Assembly (NCBI GenBank): GCA_018806915.1
Contig: JAGKQI010000103.1
Location: forward strand, 434,001-498,000
Direction: 5' to 3'
From: Phytophthora colocasiae
Lineage: Eukaryota > Oomycota > Peronosporomycetes > Peronosporales > Peronosporaceae
DNA: 64,000 nucleotides
Numbering within the stretch: the first letter of the stretch is position 1; every line of letters starts with the position of its first letter. Shown one piece after another: positions 1-10,891 of this stretch. The translations under genes were made by a program, and so were the position numbers. The notes beneath the pieces are model-generated. The model saw only the letters and a list, made by a program, of their open reading frames with translations, was not told where the DNA came from and did not search any database.

Positions 1-1
1 T

Positions 2-366
2 CCCGCCAAGTCTGCCACCATCTTACAGATTCGGGCCGGGTTAAGTAAGGTGAAGAAACGCGAAAGGACCCCCAAGCGCGCCACCCCGATGTCGCTGACC
101 ATGCTCTCAAAGATTATCGCCTTCCTGGAGTCAGACCCGATGTTCAACAAGACTATGAGACTGTGGGTTTCGGCGGTATGCTCTCTCGCCTTCTGCGGAA
201 TGTGCCGCATCAACGAAGTACTACTGATTAAGAAGGGATACATACAACTTGGCCTTCGACGCAAGTCTCGCAAGACCGGTGCCGCGATTCGATTTGGATG
301 CTTTACAATCCGTGACCGCAAGACCGACCATGGCCCCCTTGCCAGTCGAACGTACTCGCTGCATCG
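2..366 (+). pseudogene. Crypton tyrosine recombinase, N-terminal half (5' end outside window)
   Basis: The frame is open from the window edge. It encodes the front of a tyrosine-recombinase catalytic core: FCGMCRINEVLLI (about 193-230) carries the first catalytic arginine, and TIRDRKTDHGPLASRTYSLH follows near 306-363. The matching C-terminal half, with the HxxR box and the tyrosine, lies at 5152-6233 on the same strand, so the two halves were once one gene. Cryptons are DNA transposons that move by a tyrosine recombinase. The recombinase reading frame stops resembling the family at about 366, where Copia integrase sequence begins. Assignment to Crypton rather than DIRS or Ngaro rests on recombinase motifs and the lack of any associated reverse transcriptase in the same frame. 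The gene is dead through insertion. Confidence 0.75.
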
Positions 367-371
367 CGGCA

Positions 372-643
372 AAGATGACAAGAATGTCGTACAAGAAGAT
401 GAAGACTCTTCGCGCGATTAAGCCGTACCAGAAGTTAACGTCAGACATGTGCTACATGGGAATAGTGACGTATGATGGATACTCACATTTTCAGCTCGTC
501 CAGGATGAAGCAAGTCGGTACTTGTGGGGATTTCTGATGAGACACAAAGAAGACGCTTCGGACGTCGTGTTAGCTCAGGTCAAATGGCTGTTAGCTCAAG
601 GACATAAGATTGAGGTTTTCAACTCTGACCAAGGCCGTGAACT
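372..643 (+). pseudogene. Copia integrase fragment, plus copy
   Basis: The stretch encodes an integrase core with YDGYSHFQLVQDEASRYLWG and then FNSDQGRE, the latter holding the second catalytic aspartate. The same peptide with few differences is encoded on the minus strand at 5148-4970. The piece ends abruptly at the palindrome beginning at 644, before the catalytic glutamate. Upstream, the lysine-rich YKKMKTLRAIKPYQKLTSD matches the linker between the HHCC finger and the core. It is a fragment without function of its own. Confidence 0.65.
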
Positions 644-734
644 GGAAGCATCACCACATTTAGCTTTTCACAAAGCCACTTGGCTCAACGCAATTTGGCA
701 AGCTGCGTAAAAAGCTAAATGTGGTGATGCTTCC
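644..734. repeat. Perfect 25-bp inverted repeat (hairpin)
   Basis: The arms at 644-668 and 710-734 are exact reverse complements (GGAAGCATCACCACATTTAG and on), separated by a 41-bp loop. The hairpin sits precisely where the plus-strand integrase fragment ends. That position suggests fold-back repair or the end of a small inverted-repeat element. Confidence 0.85.
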
Positions 735-1060
735 TGTGTTGGATCGCAACAAGGCCTAGTATGACGATTGCAATGCGGACATCGAAGTGGAGTGTCAGAG
801 ATTGCAGTGGTGTCGATCTCCGCTGTTTTACAGTGTCAAGTGTGACCTGAAATGATGTTACCATTAGGTGGATTGACTCACGTCTATACCGAGACTAGTA
901 CTAGCATAGTCTAAGCTAGAGGGTTTTTTTTTTCGCAAGGTTTCCTCCTCAATCCCAATCTTTCCGTGGACATCCTGTTGTTATCGTGTCTTGCTCTGCT
1001 CTACCAAGTGTGCTACAGCACTCCATTCTACTGCGTGTGTGCCCTCAGGTTATGAGCCCA
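735..1060 (+). repeat. Copia 5' LTR remnant and primer-binding site
   Basis: About 310 bp of non-coding DNA end in CA at 1046-1047. GGTTATGAGCCCA follows immediately at 1048-1060, and gag begins 50 bp further on. The same 13 bases follow the 5' LTR of the complete Copia element at 57284, so this is a primer-binding site and the preceding DNA is LTR. The left LTR border is not clear. A run of ten T residues lies near 926-935. Confidence 0.55.
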
Positions 1061-1109
1061 AGACTGTGGGGCTTTGTAGCGAACACTTATGAACCTCTGA
1101 AGAAGAACG

Positions 1110-1646
1110 ATGGATGGTCTGAACTCTCCGCTGTCTACGACTGCTGCAACATCGATTACGTCTGGAGTATCGTCGGTTGGACAAGCTTTGTCGATTAAGT
1201 CATCTGCAACCACGATTCCGTTGTCGGTGGCTCCTACTTTGGTTTCTACTGGAACTTCTGTGATGAATACAGCTACTAGTGTTGTTTCTGCGGGTTATGC
1301 AGCTAGTGCTGGTGGTTTAACTGGATTACCAAGTAGTGGAGTGGCACCTGTCTTGTCAGTGTGTAGTGGAAGTGGTATTGCATCTGGAAACGCTGGTGGT
1401 GTATCAAACTCTGGGTTTTCTGTGGGTCCCAGTGTGCCCAACTTTAGTGGAGCGTGCTATATTCCTGGTGGCTTCAATTTTGGTGCAAATCCAAGTGGAC
1501 AAGCAGGATTTGGCATTCCTCGAGCTGGATTGACGACGACACCAATAAAAATGGATAATGTGTCTAAAATGAAAGGGAGTTTTGATCTTTATGCTGTGCA
1601 ATTGCGAGCATTCCTGAAACAGTACAGTCGGGTGACGTCGACGTAG
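1110..1646 (+). pseudogene. Copia gag, N-terminal part
   Basis: The ATG at 1110 opens a Ser/Thr/Val/Gly-rich N-terminus followed by MDNVSKMKGSFDLYAVQLRA, which resembles the opening of Copia gag capsid domains. The frame stops at 1646, and within a few bases the minus-strand RNase H segment begins. Gag is therefore truncated at a head-on junction. The low-complexity first 130 residues match nothing I recognise beyond this position in a Copia element. Confidence 0.5.
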
Positions 1647-1648
1647 AT

Positions 1649-3572
1649 TCAGCTCTTCGCACAGATTGTGTGTCCAAACATCATCGCAGAACACTCTGCA
1701 GCGGCGATGAAATCTGTACTACACGTATCATCGTGAGAAATTGTCTGCTTGTGGCTCTTAAAACCGTAGATGCATCCATTCATCTGAAGCACAAAGTCAG
1801 TGTTCGATCTTCGATCGCCCTTTTCACTACCGAGATCAGCATCCGCATAGGCAATAAAATGTAGATCAGAGCTTGTAGATTTCTTCCACAACAATCCGTA
1901 ATCTCGAGTGCCTTGTAGGTATCTCAGCACACGTTTTGCAGCCGTGAAATGCTCTTTGGTGAACTTGCTCATGTATTTCCGAGCGTTCGTACTGCACTAG
2001 CAATTTCTGGGCGAGTACCTTGCACCAGATATTGAAGACAACCCACTAATTCACGGTACTGTATATTCGGGTCATTAAGGGTCATGTTCATCAACAGGAT
2101 CAGGAAGGTCTCCTAGTGCTTGTGGAGTAGCTACAGGGGGTCCTCCATGCCGAAACGCTTAAGAACTTTGTCAATGTAGCCACGTTGACTCATCCACAAC
2201 ATTTCACCAGGGATGTACGATACTTCCATGTGTAGTAGATCCGTCACAGCACCTAGGTCTTTGATCTCGAACTTGGCTCGAAGTTCACGCAGAACCAGCT
2301 CAATGTTCTCATCCGTTCCAACAATAATCAGATCATCGACATAGACTGCAACAAATATGGGACTACCTCCCACTGAACGTGTATACAGACCTCTATCCAT
2401 TTTGGTCGACGAAAGCCACAGCTCCTCATATACTTGTCCAAAGTCTGATACCAGATTAGCGGAGCTTGCTTCAGTCCATATAAGCTACGCAACAGCTTAC
2501 ACACGCGACCAGAACCGTCAAAGTACTCGGGCATTTCCATATAGATATCCACACCTTCACCAATAGGACCATTCAGGAACGCCGTGACAAAGTCGACATG
2601 ACGAGCACTAAGTGCTAGGTGAAGTGCCAGTAGCAGAATGAATGGAACTTCACTGATTCCTGGGCAACGACTGGCGCGTAAGTCTCCCAGTAGTTCACTC
2701 CATATCGCTGCTGACAGCCCTTGATGGTAATAAAAGTGCGATGGCGGACCGCATTACCCTGCGCATCTTTCTTCCGCACAAATACCCACTTGCTTGTGAG
2801 TACCTTCTCATTCTTCGGTCTCTCAACAAGTTCCGAGGTATTGTTTCTAATCAGGTCTTTATATTCTTTTTCCAGTGCTTCTTCCACTGCTCAGCATCGG
2901 GAGCAGCTAACGCTTCTTCAACCGACCGGGGTTCCATCAGCACATTGGCGGATTCAATCACCAAACTCGCTGGAAGTTCAATATTGTAGTCTTGGTAACG
3001 TCGATTTGGCCATCGAACGCGTCTCGAGCGTCGAAACGATTCAGTAGTATCACTGAGTTCTTCTTCGTTTTCATCGCCATTAAGATCCACTCAGCCTCCG
3101 GCTCACCAGAAGCAATTGGTGCTGCCACTTTTTCCTCGAGATCATCGACTTCGTCTGCAGCATAAGCGAGGCTCACCTCACCGTCATCTACTTCCTCCCT
3201 TACCGACGGTGAAGTTCCTCGTGACATCCCAGGCTGCTGACCATTACAAGAAGGGCTGTTAGGCGCATCCTGTGGCCCTTGCACACCTCTCTGGATATCA
3301 ACTTCAGCCCGTATCATACGCGAAGGGTTAACCCCACGCACACACGGCTGGTCTCCCACCGCAGCAGGACGATTTACCTCAGGGTCCCTCAACGGAGCTA
3401 CCACAGGCTCACCTGTGTAGACCGGAGTTCCCACTTCAGTTTGAAAAGTAGTAGTATCACCGTCGCAACGGCGGCGCTTCGAAGGATGTTCATCAGAGGC
3501 CAGCGAACTATCATCACTATCATGACACATCACACCACTCACAGGAAGACGGACGAAAGGAATCACAGTTGG
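1649..3572 (-). pseudogene. Copia pol: integrase-RT linker, reverse transcriptase, RNase H
   Basis: Reading leftward from 3572 there is an acidic linker and SRRVRWPNRRYQDY. Next comes the RT start (LTSKWVFVRKKDAQGNAVRH, about 2800), then LRSLYGLKQAPLIWY (about 2490), then the RT catalytic box YVDDLIIVGT (about 2340). The RNase H region follows (RYLQGTRDYGLLWKKS, then YADADLGSEKGDRRSN), ending at 1649. At least four frame changes separate these pieces, so no polyprotein can be made. Order and motifs are those of Ty1/copia pol. The right border runs into the fold-back palindrome. Confidence 0.8.
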
Positions 3573-3606
3573 TAGTGAGCTACCAACTGTGATTCCTTTC
3601 GTCCGT
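3549..3606. repeat. Perfect 27-bp fold-back palindrome
   Basis: The arms at 3549-3575 and 3580-3606 are exact reverse complements around a 4-bp centre (TGAG). The left arm is the minus-strand Copia linker coding sequence, and the right arm is its mirror copy. This is the signature of a hairpin-capped end or template switch rather than of an independent element. Confidence 0.9.
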
Positions 3607-3609
3607 ATA

Positions 3610-4515
3610 TGTTGGAGCCACCATCATAATGGGTGTATAGCTCTTGAAAACCTAACCACAGCATCTATAGGCATGTTGGAGGCTCCAACATATTAGAATT
3701 TAGACTATATAGTTAGCTCAATACTAAAAACAAGTGGAAAAACTGTGAGAGAGAAGTGACGATGCACAGGGGTAGGTCGAATCGAAAGGAGAAAATCTAC
3801 ACAAACGGACAAAGGCAGAACATTATCTGATCTGTAACGAAATACGGTGCTGTTTCCTTGCTATGTACACCATTACTTTGCAAAGTCCTTTCTAATTCGT
3901 TAACAATGAACATAATTCCTGTCAATACATTTCCCATTAGATTGTGCGCCCTCTAAGCGCATCACTGGCCTTGATTGTTCTCACAAGCAGGGACCATTCT
4001 GCACATATCATGATTTAGATAGATGGGAATAACACTTCTAGTGCTGCTACTTTTGAGGATTTTTTTTCAAGTGCATTATATTTTACTGTAACCTAGTGAC
4101 CTTTGCATAACTGTCATATACGTCGTCTTCAGCTTGATCGTACGCGTAAATCCAAGCATGTCTAGCTACAGCCATATTTCTATAATAATACGTAAAAAGT
4201 AGTACAAAGGTACATGCGTGAGGTGAGTAAGCAAGTGATGTTTCTTATACACACTCTTTGTACGACTGAGGCATGCATTTTCTGAACTTGTATTCGTGCA
4301 AAACCTTGATATTTAATAAAAAGTGCATTTCTGAAGGTTGGATCCTCCATCATACTGGATCGTATTTGGCGCCTACATATAGCGCAATATGTTAGAGGTC
4401 GCCCGACTTTACGTGAGAACAGAGACTGTGGTTTACCTATTCTTCCCGCCAACTAATTCGTACTTAGAGTAGACATATACAAACATCAATACTAATTATG
4501 TTGGTGGCTCCAACA
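3610..4515. mobile_element. Small inverted-repeat element with TA flanks (MITE-like)
   Basis: The ends carry TGTTGGAGCCACCA (3610-3623) and its exact complement (4502-4515). TA dinucleotides lie outside both ends, as for Tc1/mariner-type insertions. A nested 81-bp unit at 3610-3690 also begins TGTTGGAGCC and ends GGCTCCAACA before TA. The roughly 800 bp between hold no convincing gene; a 90-codon minus frame at 4180-4452 resembles nothing I know. The element lies between Copia integrase and the Copia linker. An alternative reading is a Copia LTR remnant, since TGTTGG also starts many Copia LTRs. Confidence 0.45.
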
Positions 4516-4521
4516 TAATGG

Positions 4522-5150
4522 TCAAAATATACCCCTCGATTTTTGGGTCGGGGGTTGAAGGGTTAACACACGAAAGCTCTCAGAGTGCTTGACAAAGCCC
4601 ATGAATAACCCAGCTTTACCAGGGTTCTCAAGTTTGTTATTTCGAAGCTTCTTCGGTGTGAATACGAAGACAAGACAGCCCCAAATCCGTAGCTTGGAGA
4701 CGTCAGGACACTCACCGAAGCGCTTGAAATACGGCGTTTCACCATCCAAAGCCTTTGAAGCCGAAATATTTCTCACTTCCACACCGAAATTGAACGCTTC
4801 TCCCCACAGGAGGTTTGGCATATTTGCAGTCGTCAAAATACAACGCACTTGAGCCGCTACAATACCGTCCATTCCTTCCACCAGTCCATTCTCTTCCGGA
4901 CTGTACCCATTTGTCCAGGTATACTCGATTCCGTGAGCAGTGAAATAAGCTGTCATATTGTTGTTAAGAAGTTCACGACCTTGGTCAGAGTTGAAAACCT
5001 CAATCTTATGTCCTTGAGCTAACAGCCATTTGACCTGAGCTAACACGACGTCCGAAGCGTCTTCTTTGCGTCTCATCAGAAATCCCCACAAGTACCGACT
5101 TGCTTCATCCTGGACGAGCTGAAAATGTGAGTATCCATCATACGTCACTA
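4522..5150 (-). pseudogene. Copia integrase, minus copy
   Basis: This 208-codon frame holds the integrase core: YDGYSHFQLVQDEASRYLWG, FNSDQGRELLNNN with the second Asp, and YSPEENGLVEGMDG with the catalytic Glu region. LWGEAFNFGVEVRNIS and the GKAGLFMGFVKHSESFRV tail follow. It extends further toward the C-terminus than the plus copy at 372. The first catalytic Asp would lie just outside 5150, where Crypton sequence resumes. Confidence 0.8.
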
Positions 5151-5151
5151 T

Positions 5152-6233
5152 TCTCCCGAAGGAAGAGAATGCCGCTGAGGCGCTGACGTATCTGAGCCGA
5201 TGGTTCCACCACGCGCAGACGGAGCTACATCACAGGTGGAGCAATGACCGCTTCGCATTTCCCTCGCTGACGAAGATTCCTCGTCATGGAGCGAAGCGAC
5301 AGCGGTGCGCCGGGGTTGACAGCAGGGCTCCATGCAGCAGGGTTTAATTTGCCAATGTTGGAGTCAAATGGGGCACACCAATGACGGACAGCAACTTTAC
5401 GCTAGTTCTCAACATCGTCGCTGCGGCTGCTGGAATCAGCAGGAGTGTTTTTGGCGACGAGATCTGGTTTACGTCGCACTGCTTTCGTCGGGGAGGTGCT
5501 CAGTACCGGTTCATGTTTGCTCCTGAAAAAAGACGCTGGACGCTAAATGGTGGGCAGGGTGGGCACCGAGTGAGAAGGCGGAAACGGTGACGCGGTATCT
5601 TCTCGATGATGTCATGGACCGAGAGGAAAATCAGCTTGGAGACTCGATTGCTCCAGATGCGGACGCATGCATCAACACTGCGTCGCTGGATGATTTGCAA
5701 GACGTTGACTACATTCCGATGCTGACGACGACCCACAGATCAACCCCACATATGCAGCCCCCGATCAAGTTCCCCATGCATTGCACCCGTCGACCTTTGC
5801 CGAGCTCAAGGATGCTTTACTGGAAGGTCTCAGTGGCATGATACAGGGTGTCAGGTGCGGACAAAACAATACCCAAGAAACGGAAGGTGGTGAACACGCT
5901 AAAGATACGCGTGAAGGAACTGATGAGGAAACCGCTCGCCTCGTGTCTGAGCTTACGGATGCCAAATCATGGCGCGACTACGTTCATCAGTACTGGCAAC
6001 CAAACCCTGCGTATCACCAGTACCAAGCCGGCAAGGACATGCTTCCACACGAACGCAAAATACACAGGTCGCGCCTCTCCAGAATGAAAATTATCGCGGA
6101 GTTTATTCGTGCAGAGTACGACGACGACCAAGACTTGTTCGAGAAGGATTTCGGCGGCCGTGTCCAGGGAGAGTTGACGGTCGAAAAGATACTTGCTGCG
6201 ATTCGAGCGAGTAGACGCGACATCGTACTATAG
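5152..6233 (+). pseudogene. Crypton tyrosine recombinase, C-terminal half
   Basis: LPKEENAAEALTYLSRWFHH (from about 5155) resumes the recombinase. An in-frame stop follows near 5341. FTSHCFRRGGAQYRFMFAPE (about 5468-5527) carries the HxxR box. After frame changes, TRYLLDD near 5587 holds the probable nucleophilic tyrosine. A further one-base shift near 5730 leads into a 150-codon frame (5781-6233) with WRDYVHQYWQPNPAYHQY. That segment is a basic, helical domain that I infer to be the GCR1-like DNA-binding tail found in Cryptons. At least one stop and two shifts make it non-functional. Confidence 0.7.
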
Positions 6234-6345
6234 TCGTCCTTCATCGTACAATAGTTATCCTTCATTGTACTGTCGTCCTTCATTGTACTGTCGTCCTTCA
6301 TTGTACCTTAGTCGTCCCTGTTTGTACTATCGTCCTGCATTGTAT
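6229..6345. repeat. 18-bp minisatellite
   Basis: About six imperfect tandem copies of TCGTCCTTCATTGTACTG follow directly after the Crypton coding end. Central copies are identical and outer copies diverge. Confidence 0.8.
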
Positions 6346-8399
6346 GATTGCAAACACACCACCATCAATAAAAAACACTTTTCTGATAAGCATCTTATGT
6401 ATATGGGACCCTCCTTCCTTACTGACAACTCCATAGGCTTCGTCGCCGGGATTGTAGGCCTCGTCCGAGTCCGAGGAGCTATCGAAGTCGCTCTGGTACT
6501 CGCCGGCGCTGTTTTCGTCATTGGCCACTCTACCCGTCATTCCTTCCTGCGATGATCCCTTGTCTTCCGTATCGTCGGTTGCGTTGTCAGACAGAGCGCC
6601 CTCAGCATCTGATTTGTCGGAAACGAACTCAGAAGGGGTAGGAAAGGGATGCTGGCACACGTGGCACTTCAAATCCCTGCTCCTGAGATTACCTAAGTAT
6701 TGTGCGTTATATATACTGCACCAAACAGTCGTAGTCGAAGATGTGGCTGCACTGCGGGCCCTCGAGCATCGTTCCAGTGATGACGCGCTTGCAGACCATG
6801 CACGTCGGTGGCGCATCTACATGCCTGACAACCAAAACCTCGTCATCTTCAACGTCAAGTTGAATTGGAGCTCGGCAGTTGCTGTCTATCGCGATTTGTC
6901 CCTTCACACACTCCCGGCGGTACGGTTGGCGGCATGTCTCACGCTCACACACCCAAATTTTGCCGTCGAGAGAGGAGAGACAGATGTTACAGTCTTTCAC
7001 ACCGTCTCTCCATTGCACATTTTCTGCAGCAGCTTCAACTCTGTCTTGCCCATCTTCCTCTTGGTTGTCGCCTTGGGGTTGACCATCCTAAATTTCCAGA
7101 GGCGGAGCGTCCAAATCGATATCATTCCACTCGAAATCAGCAATTTAAAGCAGGTCTTGAACATCTTCACGTCGAACAGCAGTTGACGTGTCGTCAGTAA
7201 CGCCTTCTTGCGCATACGCGTCGTAAAGTAGGTCATCCAACTGATTTCGCAGCGGTTCTGCCAAACCAGATCGAGACGTGTCTCCACGACTTCGCTCGAT
7301 CCGATCACCTTCGTCTGCATCAGCGACGATCCTCTCGAGGCGTTCCATCTCATCCCTGTCAGCTGTGTAAGATATGCTGGCAGTGGGTGAGAGGAAATCG
7401 CCACCATCTAGTCCGCCACCAGCGAGGCTCACGGTATACGACAAGCGCTGGGCAATGATGTGATCGTCGTCGCTCTCGAGAGCCTTGTCTACGCCAGATA
7501 CATCAAGCTGAATTGGACTTTCAGAAAGCTTCGCATTAGGTTACCTTGTGGAAGCCGGAGTGATATGCAGGGTACTGACTACTATGCAGTAAGAACATAA
7601 TGATGCGAACACATACACCCGTGTCTCCTTCCAAAGCGAGCTGCTACGAATCCCACGTAAGGTCCCTCAGTTTGAAGGTAGCTTGACAGTCTGCGTCACG
7701 GAACAGCTTCAGATTGGAGTAGTCATTGATAGTGACGACGGTGCCAGGAATGGGAAGGTCGTCCGAGTCTGACGTCGTGTTCCACATGGTGCCGGTCAGA
7801 AGCACCGAGTTGACTGTGTGGCGGTCTGTGTCGTAGCGCTCACGGAAAAGCTGGTTGATCATAAGTAGTTAGTGTTGTGATCCATACCCATTCAGTGTTG
7901 TATTCATACCGTGATCTGGTCTTGGAGCGGCTCCGGGGAGTCTGCATCGACAAAGTGAAGTCGGACAAGCTTCAAATCTCTGTAGGTATGATCGGACACC
8001 CATAAGAGCTTCATTTGCAGCTTGTCTTTCTCCTGGGTCTCTCCTTTCAGATGATCCTGAAGATCTGCGTTAAATACAATCCAGTGATTAGCTTAACCTT
8101 AACGACTCGACATATTCCATACCTTCTACAGCGGATATGATGCCCCGACTTCTACCCGGCGTATCAAGCAGCTCACGCAGACGCTCGAACGGTGTCTGCC
8201 GTGGCGGTGGCGACGACTGAGTTTCGCTGGAGCCTTCCGAGTCTTCCGAGACCTCACGACTCTGTCTTGTACGCGGAGCTGAACGTGGAACAGCAACTGC
8301 TGTGACTATCTGCTTAGCTGATTTCACCTTTACTCCTTGACTTCCGCTGCTAACAGGAGCCGTGGCGATTGGGTTTCCAGATTTGCCTTTCACAGTCAT
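6298..8399 (-). pseudogene. RING-type zinc-finger protein, multi-exon, decayed
   Basis: The ATG at 8399 starts MTVKGKSGNPIATAPVSSGS. Exon 1 (8123-8399) joins exon 2 (7910-8064) and exon 3 (from 7850) through GT-AG introns in matching phase. A later exon (about 7530-6730) holds two cysteine clusters, CNICLSSLDGKIWVCE and CMVCKRVITGTMLEGP...CSHIFDYDC, which resemble paired RING fingers. CHVCQHPFPTPSE (about 6665) follows in another frame with an acidic tail. In-frame TAA and TAG near 7148 and 7091 interrupt it, and the last cluster needs a frameshift near 6715. The N-terminal region matches no family I know. It could be a host gene or transposon cargo. Confidence 0.5.
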
Positions 8400-10158
8400 G
8401 TGGATATTCGTAAATGACACAATGATGAAGGCTCACTATCTGAGGGTGTGGATTCGCATTGTTGTGTAGTCCTGTGCCGTAGCTGATATTAAATGCTGGG
8501 CGTTTAGTGTTTTTCAAACGCGAGCGATAATTGAAGAGCAGAAGGATCCAACCCCGTATGCTTTTAAAAAAACACACACCACATACCACTGGCGGTGAGA
8601 GTGCCTCAAAACTTCAACATGAAGGAGGTTTAACCTGACAAACTGTGCTGGGTCAGCGTATAGCTCTAGTGACAGTGCAGTCTGCGCTGCCTAAAAAACG
8701 GTACCCCATCAGACTCGAACGTAGTCTTACACTTGATTTTGCGTTGTCACTACATCAAGCGCTGTACAAGTGCATATCCATCTCAGCGCCGACTTGGAAA
8801 AGCGGTGGGCCACTGTGATGGGGCTCAATCCAAAGCCGCCGGGTGGTAGCTACCGCGTTCAATGTCACGGAAACTCCACAGACGCGACTATCTGTCTTCG
8901 AAGCCGATTGGCTTCACCATAGTCGGCAAGAAAGATACACCACGGACGTCATGGGCCATGGACCATGCCGCTCGTCAAATCAACATGTTCAATGTTCAAG
9001 TGACGCAACGTCCATCGCATCAAGGACTGTAACTTCTTAGGCATGAACAACGCAGCTGACGCAGCGCTCAATACGGCACGAGATGCAACAACCGAGCCGT
9101 GGATGTGGCGGCCTTGGACGAACACTTTGACATCCTAGAGTCCCTGTAAGGGTGTGGCGTTTGCACGCTGGATGTGGCGTGGCCGAGGACTACTTGACAA
9201 TCGTCGATAGGCTCTTTCTGCTACCCGGGTACCAGGCGACGCACTTGATGCGTATCGCCCAGCTAACTCGCAGTGGGAAGTAGACAAGAAAACGGAGCTA
9301 ACGGAAGCAGTGGTTTCGACAAGTTGGCTTTGAAAGACCAATGTCAGTGTCGTTGCTCATTTTTGGGGTGTGAGATCTGTCGCTCTACATGGTGAGCCTG
9401 TGTTGCTATGATAGTTAGTAGAACATGTATATTGATACCAGTACTAAGTGTGCTACTTCATTGGGTCAAACGTTGGGATTGATACCTAATTTGTTGCTGT
9501 AGAAACCTGCAGAAAAATGTGCTGAGCGATTGGAGTTTTGTTAAGGGTTAGTTACGTGGTAAGCGCACTCGATTATTACATAAGCAATGCTCATTCAAAG
9601 CGGAAACCATGGAGCTGCAGCCGCTACTAGTATATGTAGACACTAAGACGCGTTTAAGGGCTCGTTTTGGCGCCTTGTCGAGCAAGCATAACGACGTTGT
9701 TCCTATGATCGTGAATGTCTTCACGTTATTCAGAAGGGCAACTTCAACGTCGCTGGAGTTGAAGTTTCTGTATGCTTTTTTTATTAAAGTGCCTCGAGAA
9801 CTATGTTGAACTGATTGGGAAGCTGTTGCACTTCAACGTCGTGGATATATGTATGAGCTGACCGGGTCGCATATTGATCCATCGCTGGGGCGGTGACACT
9901 GCCAGGCATACCATATCCACCAGAGTCGCTCTGTAAAAAAAAAACCTTGCTCACCGTGGTGCTCGCTCATCGCTAGGTTAGGGATACACGCAAGTGAATG
10001 CAAACTATAGCTAGTAGTGTCCGAGGCGTCCAATATGTTCCATAAGGCATTCATTATGCTGGGGTGATAGAACGAAGTTTGACGGAGCAGATTTTGCGTA
10101 GCTCATATTTCAATTTGCCAGCAACGAGCATCCAGCGACCAAGGCTTCTGCACCTGCA
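8400..10158. other. No recognisable gene (decayed repeat DNA)
   Basis: Short frames only. Around 8940-9110, a peptide such as MDHAARQINMFNVQVTQRP followed, after a shift, by NFLGMNNAADAALNTARDAT looks like degraded coding sequence of a repeat, but I cannot name it. Confidence 0.4.
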
Positions 10159-10891
10159 ATGTTTGCACCACGCAACCTCAAGGCTCACGGTCATGTTGAG
10201 CTCCACCGAGCGTTCTCGACGCTTGAAGCAAACCGTTTGCGGTCACTCGCTCGATCCGAAGATTTCTGGCTCCCGGATACTTGGGACGGTGTCCTCATCG
10301 ACGATCATCGAAGTCGTGCGGCACTCCCTGACGATACTGCGCGTGAGCTCACAATTGGTCTGGAGAAATTCATCAAGACCTTTTTTCCTGTGGCTACTGC
10401 GGCGGAGTGGGAATTTGTTAAGACAAGATCTGGGGCTCAGGACCAGCTCGTGCGACGCGAGTATGTGCCTGTGGAGTCTGGTAGAGCATGTGTGCTCTCT
10501 CCCTGGGTCCGTCCTTATTGCTCTAGAGGACAACACATTTTTGTATGGCTATGGGTGGAATCATCACATCGCCATGCAATCCAACCGGAAGCTTATCCGG
10601 TTTAACAAGGGCGACCTCATTCTATTCCGAGGCGACTTCATTTTTTCACTGGCGGGGTGTCAACGCAGCAACGTGTGTGTTCATGGGATCCTCGATACTC
10701 CGCGTTACGCTCGACAGGTCACTCATGTTCCTGATTTCGTTGAGGTGGAAGACGACACTCGCCCTGTTGATGAGAAGTTTTGCTTCGTTTGGAACTGTCC
10801 GTCCCGGAGCAGCGGGGCGACCTCGCTTCGGAAGCACCTGAACCGTTACCATGGAATGTTTTTCAACTCCGTGCGCCCGACACTTGACTAA
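10159..10891 (+). pseudogene. 2OG-dioxygenase-like protein with C-terminal C2H2 finger, frameshifted
   Basis: The ATG at 10159 opens a frame through LRSLARSEDFWLPDTWDGVL to about 10490. The conserved reading then continues in the next frame as PGSVLIALEDNTFLYGYGWN and RFNKGDLILFRGDF to the stop at 10891. The latter stretch resembles the metal-site strands of double-stranded beta-helix oxygenases, although the usual histidine after GD-I/F is not obvious. The C-terminus FCFVWNCP...SLRKHLNRYH fits a C-x4-C / H-x4-H zinc finger. One indel near 10490 breaks it. The enzyme assignment is weak; the finger is clearer. Confidence 0.4.

Larger units (their letters stand above)
366..5152. mobile_element. 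Scrambled Ty1/copia retrotransposon mosaic inside a Crypton
   Basis: Copia fragments lie in both orientations. In order they are: an integrase piece (+, about 372-643), a fold-back palindrome (644-734), an LTR remnant ending CA with a primer-binding site (about 735-1060, +), gag (+, 1110-1646), RNase H then reverse transcriptase then the integrase-RT linker (minus, 1649-3572), a second palindrome (3549-3606), a TIR element (3610-4515) and integrase (minus, 5150-4522). The plus and minus integrase pieces overlap in the same protein region, so the mosaic contains an inverted duplication. It has no intact LTR pair and no target duplication that I could see. It therefore arose by insertion followed by rearrangement, or from at least two insertions. 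Confidence 0.7.

Noticed and set aside
4180..4452. 90-codon minus frame in the TIR element
   Set aside because: No motif or similarity recognised and no supporting codon pattern.
6229..6345. Short repeat array
   Set aside because: As a CRISPR or telomeric array: units are head-to-tail without spacers and do not match telomere repeats, so it is a minisatellite.
8640..8830. Possible tRNA-like stretch near GACTCGAAC
   Set aside because: No cloverleaf with acceptor and anticodon stems could be drawn.
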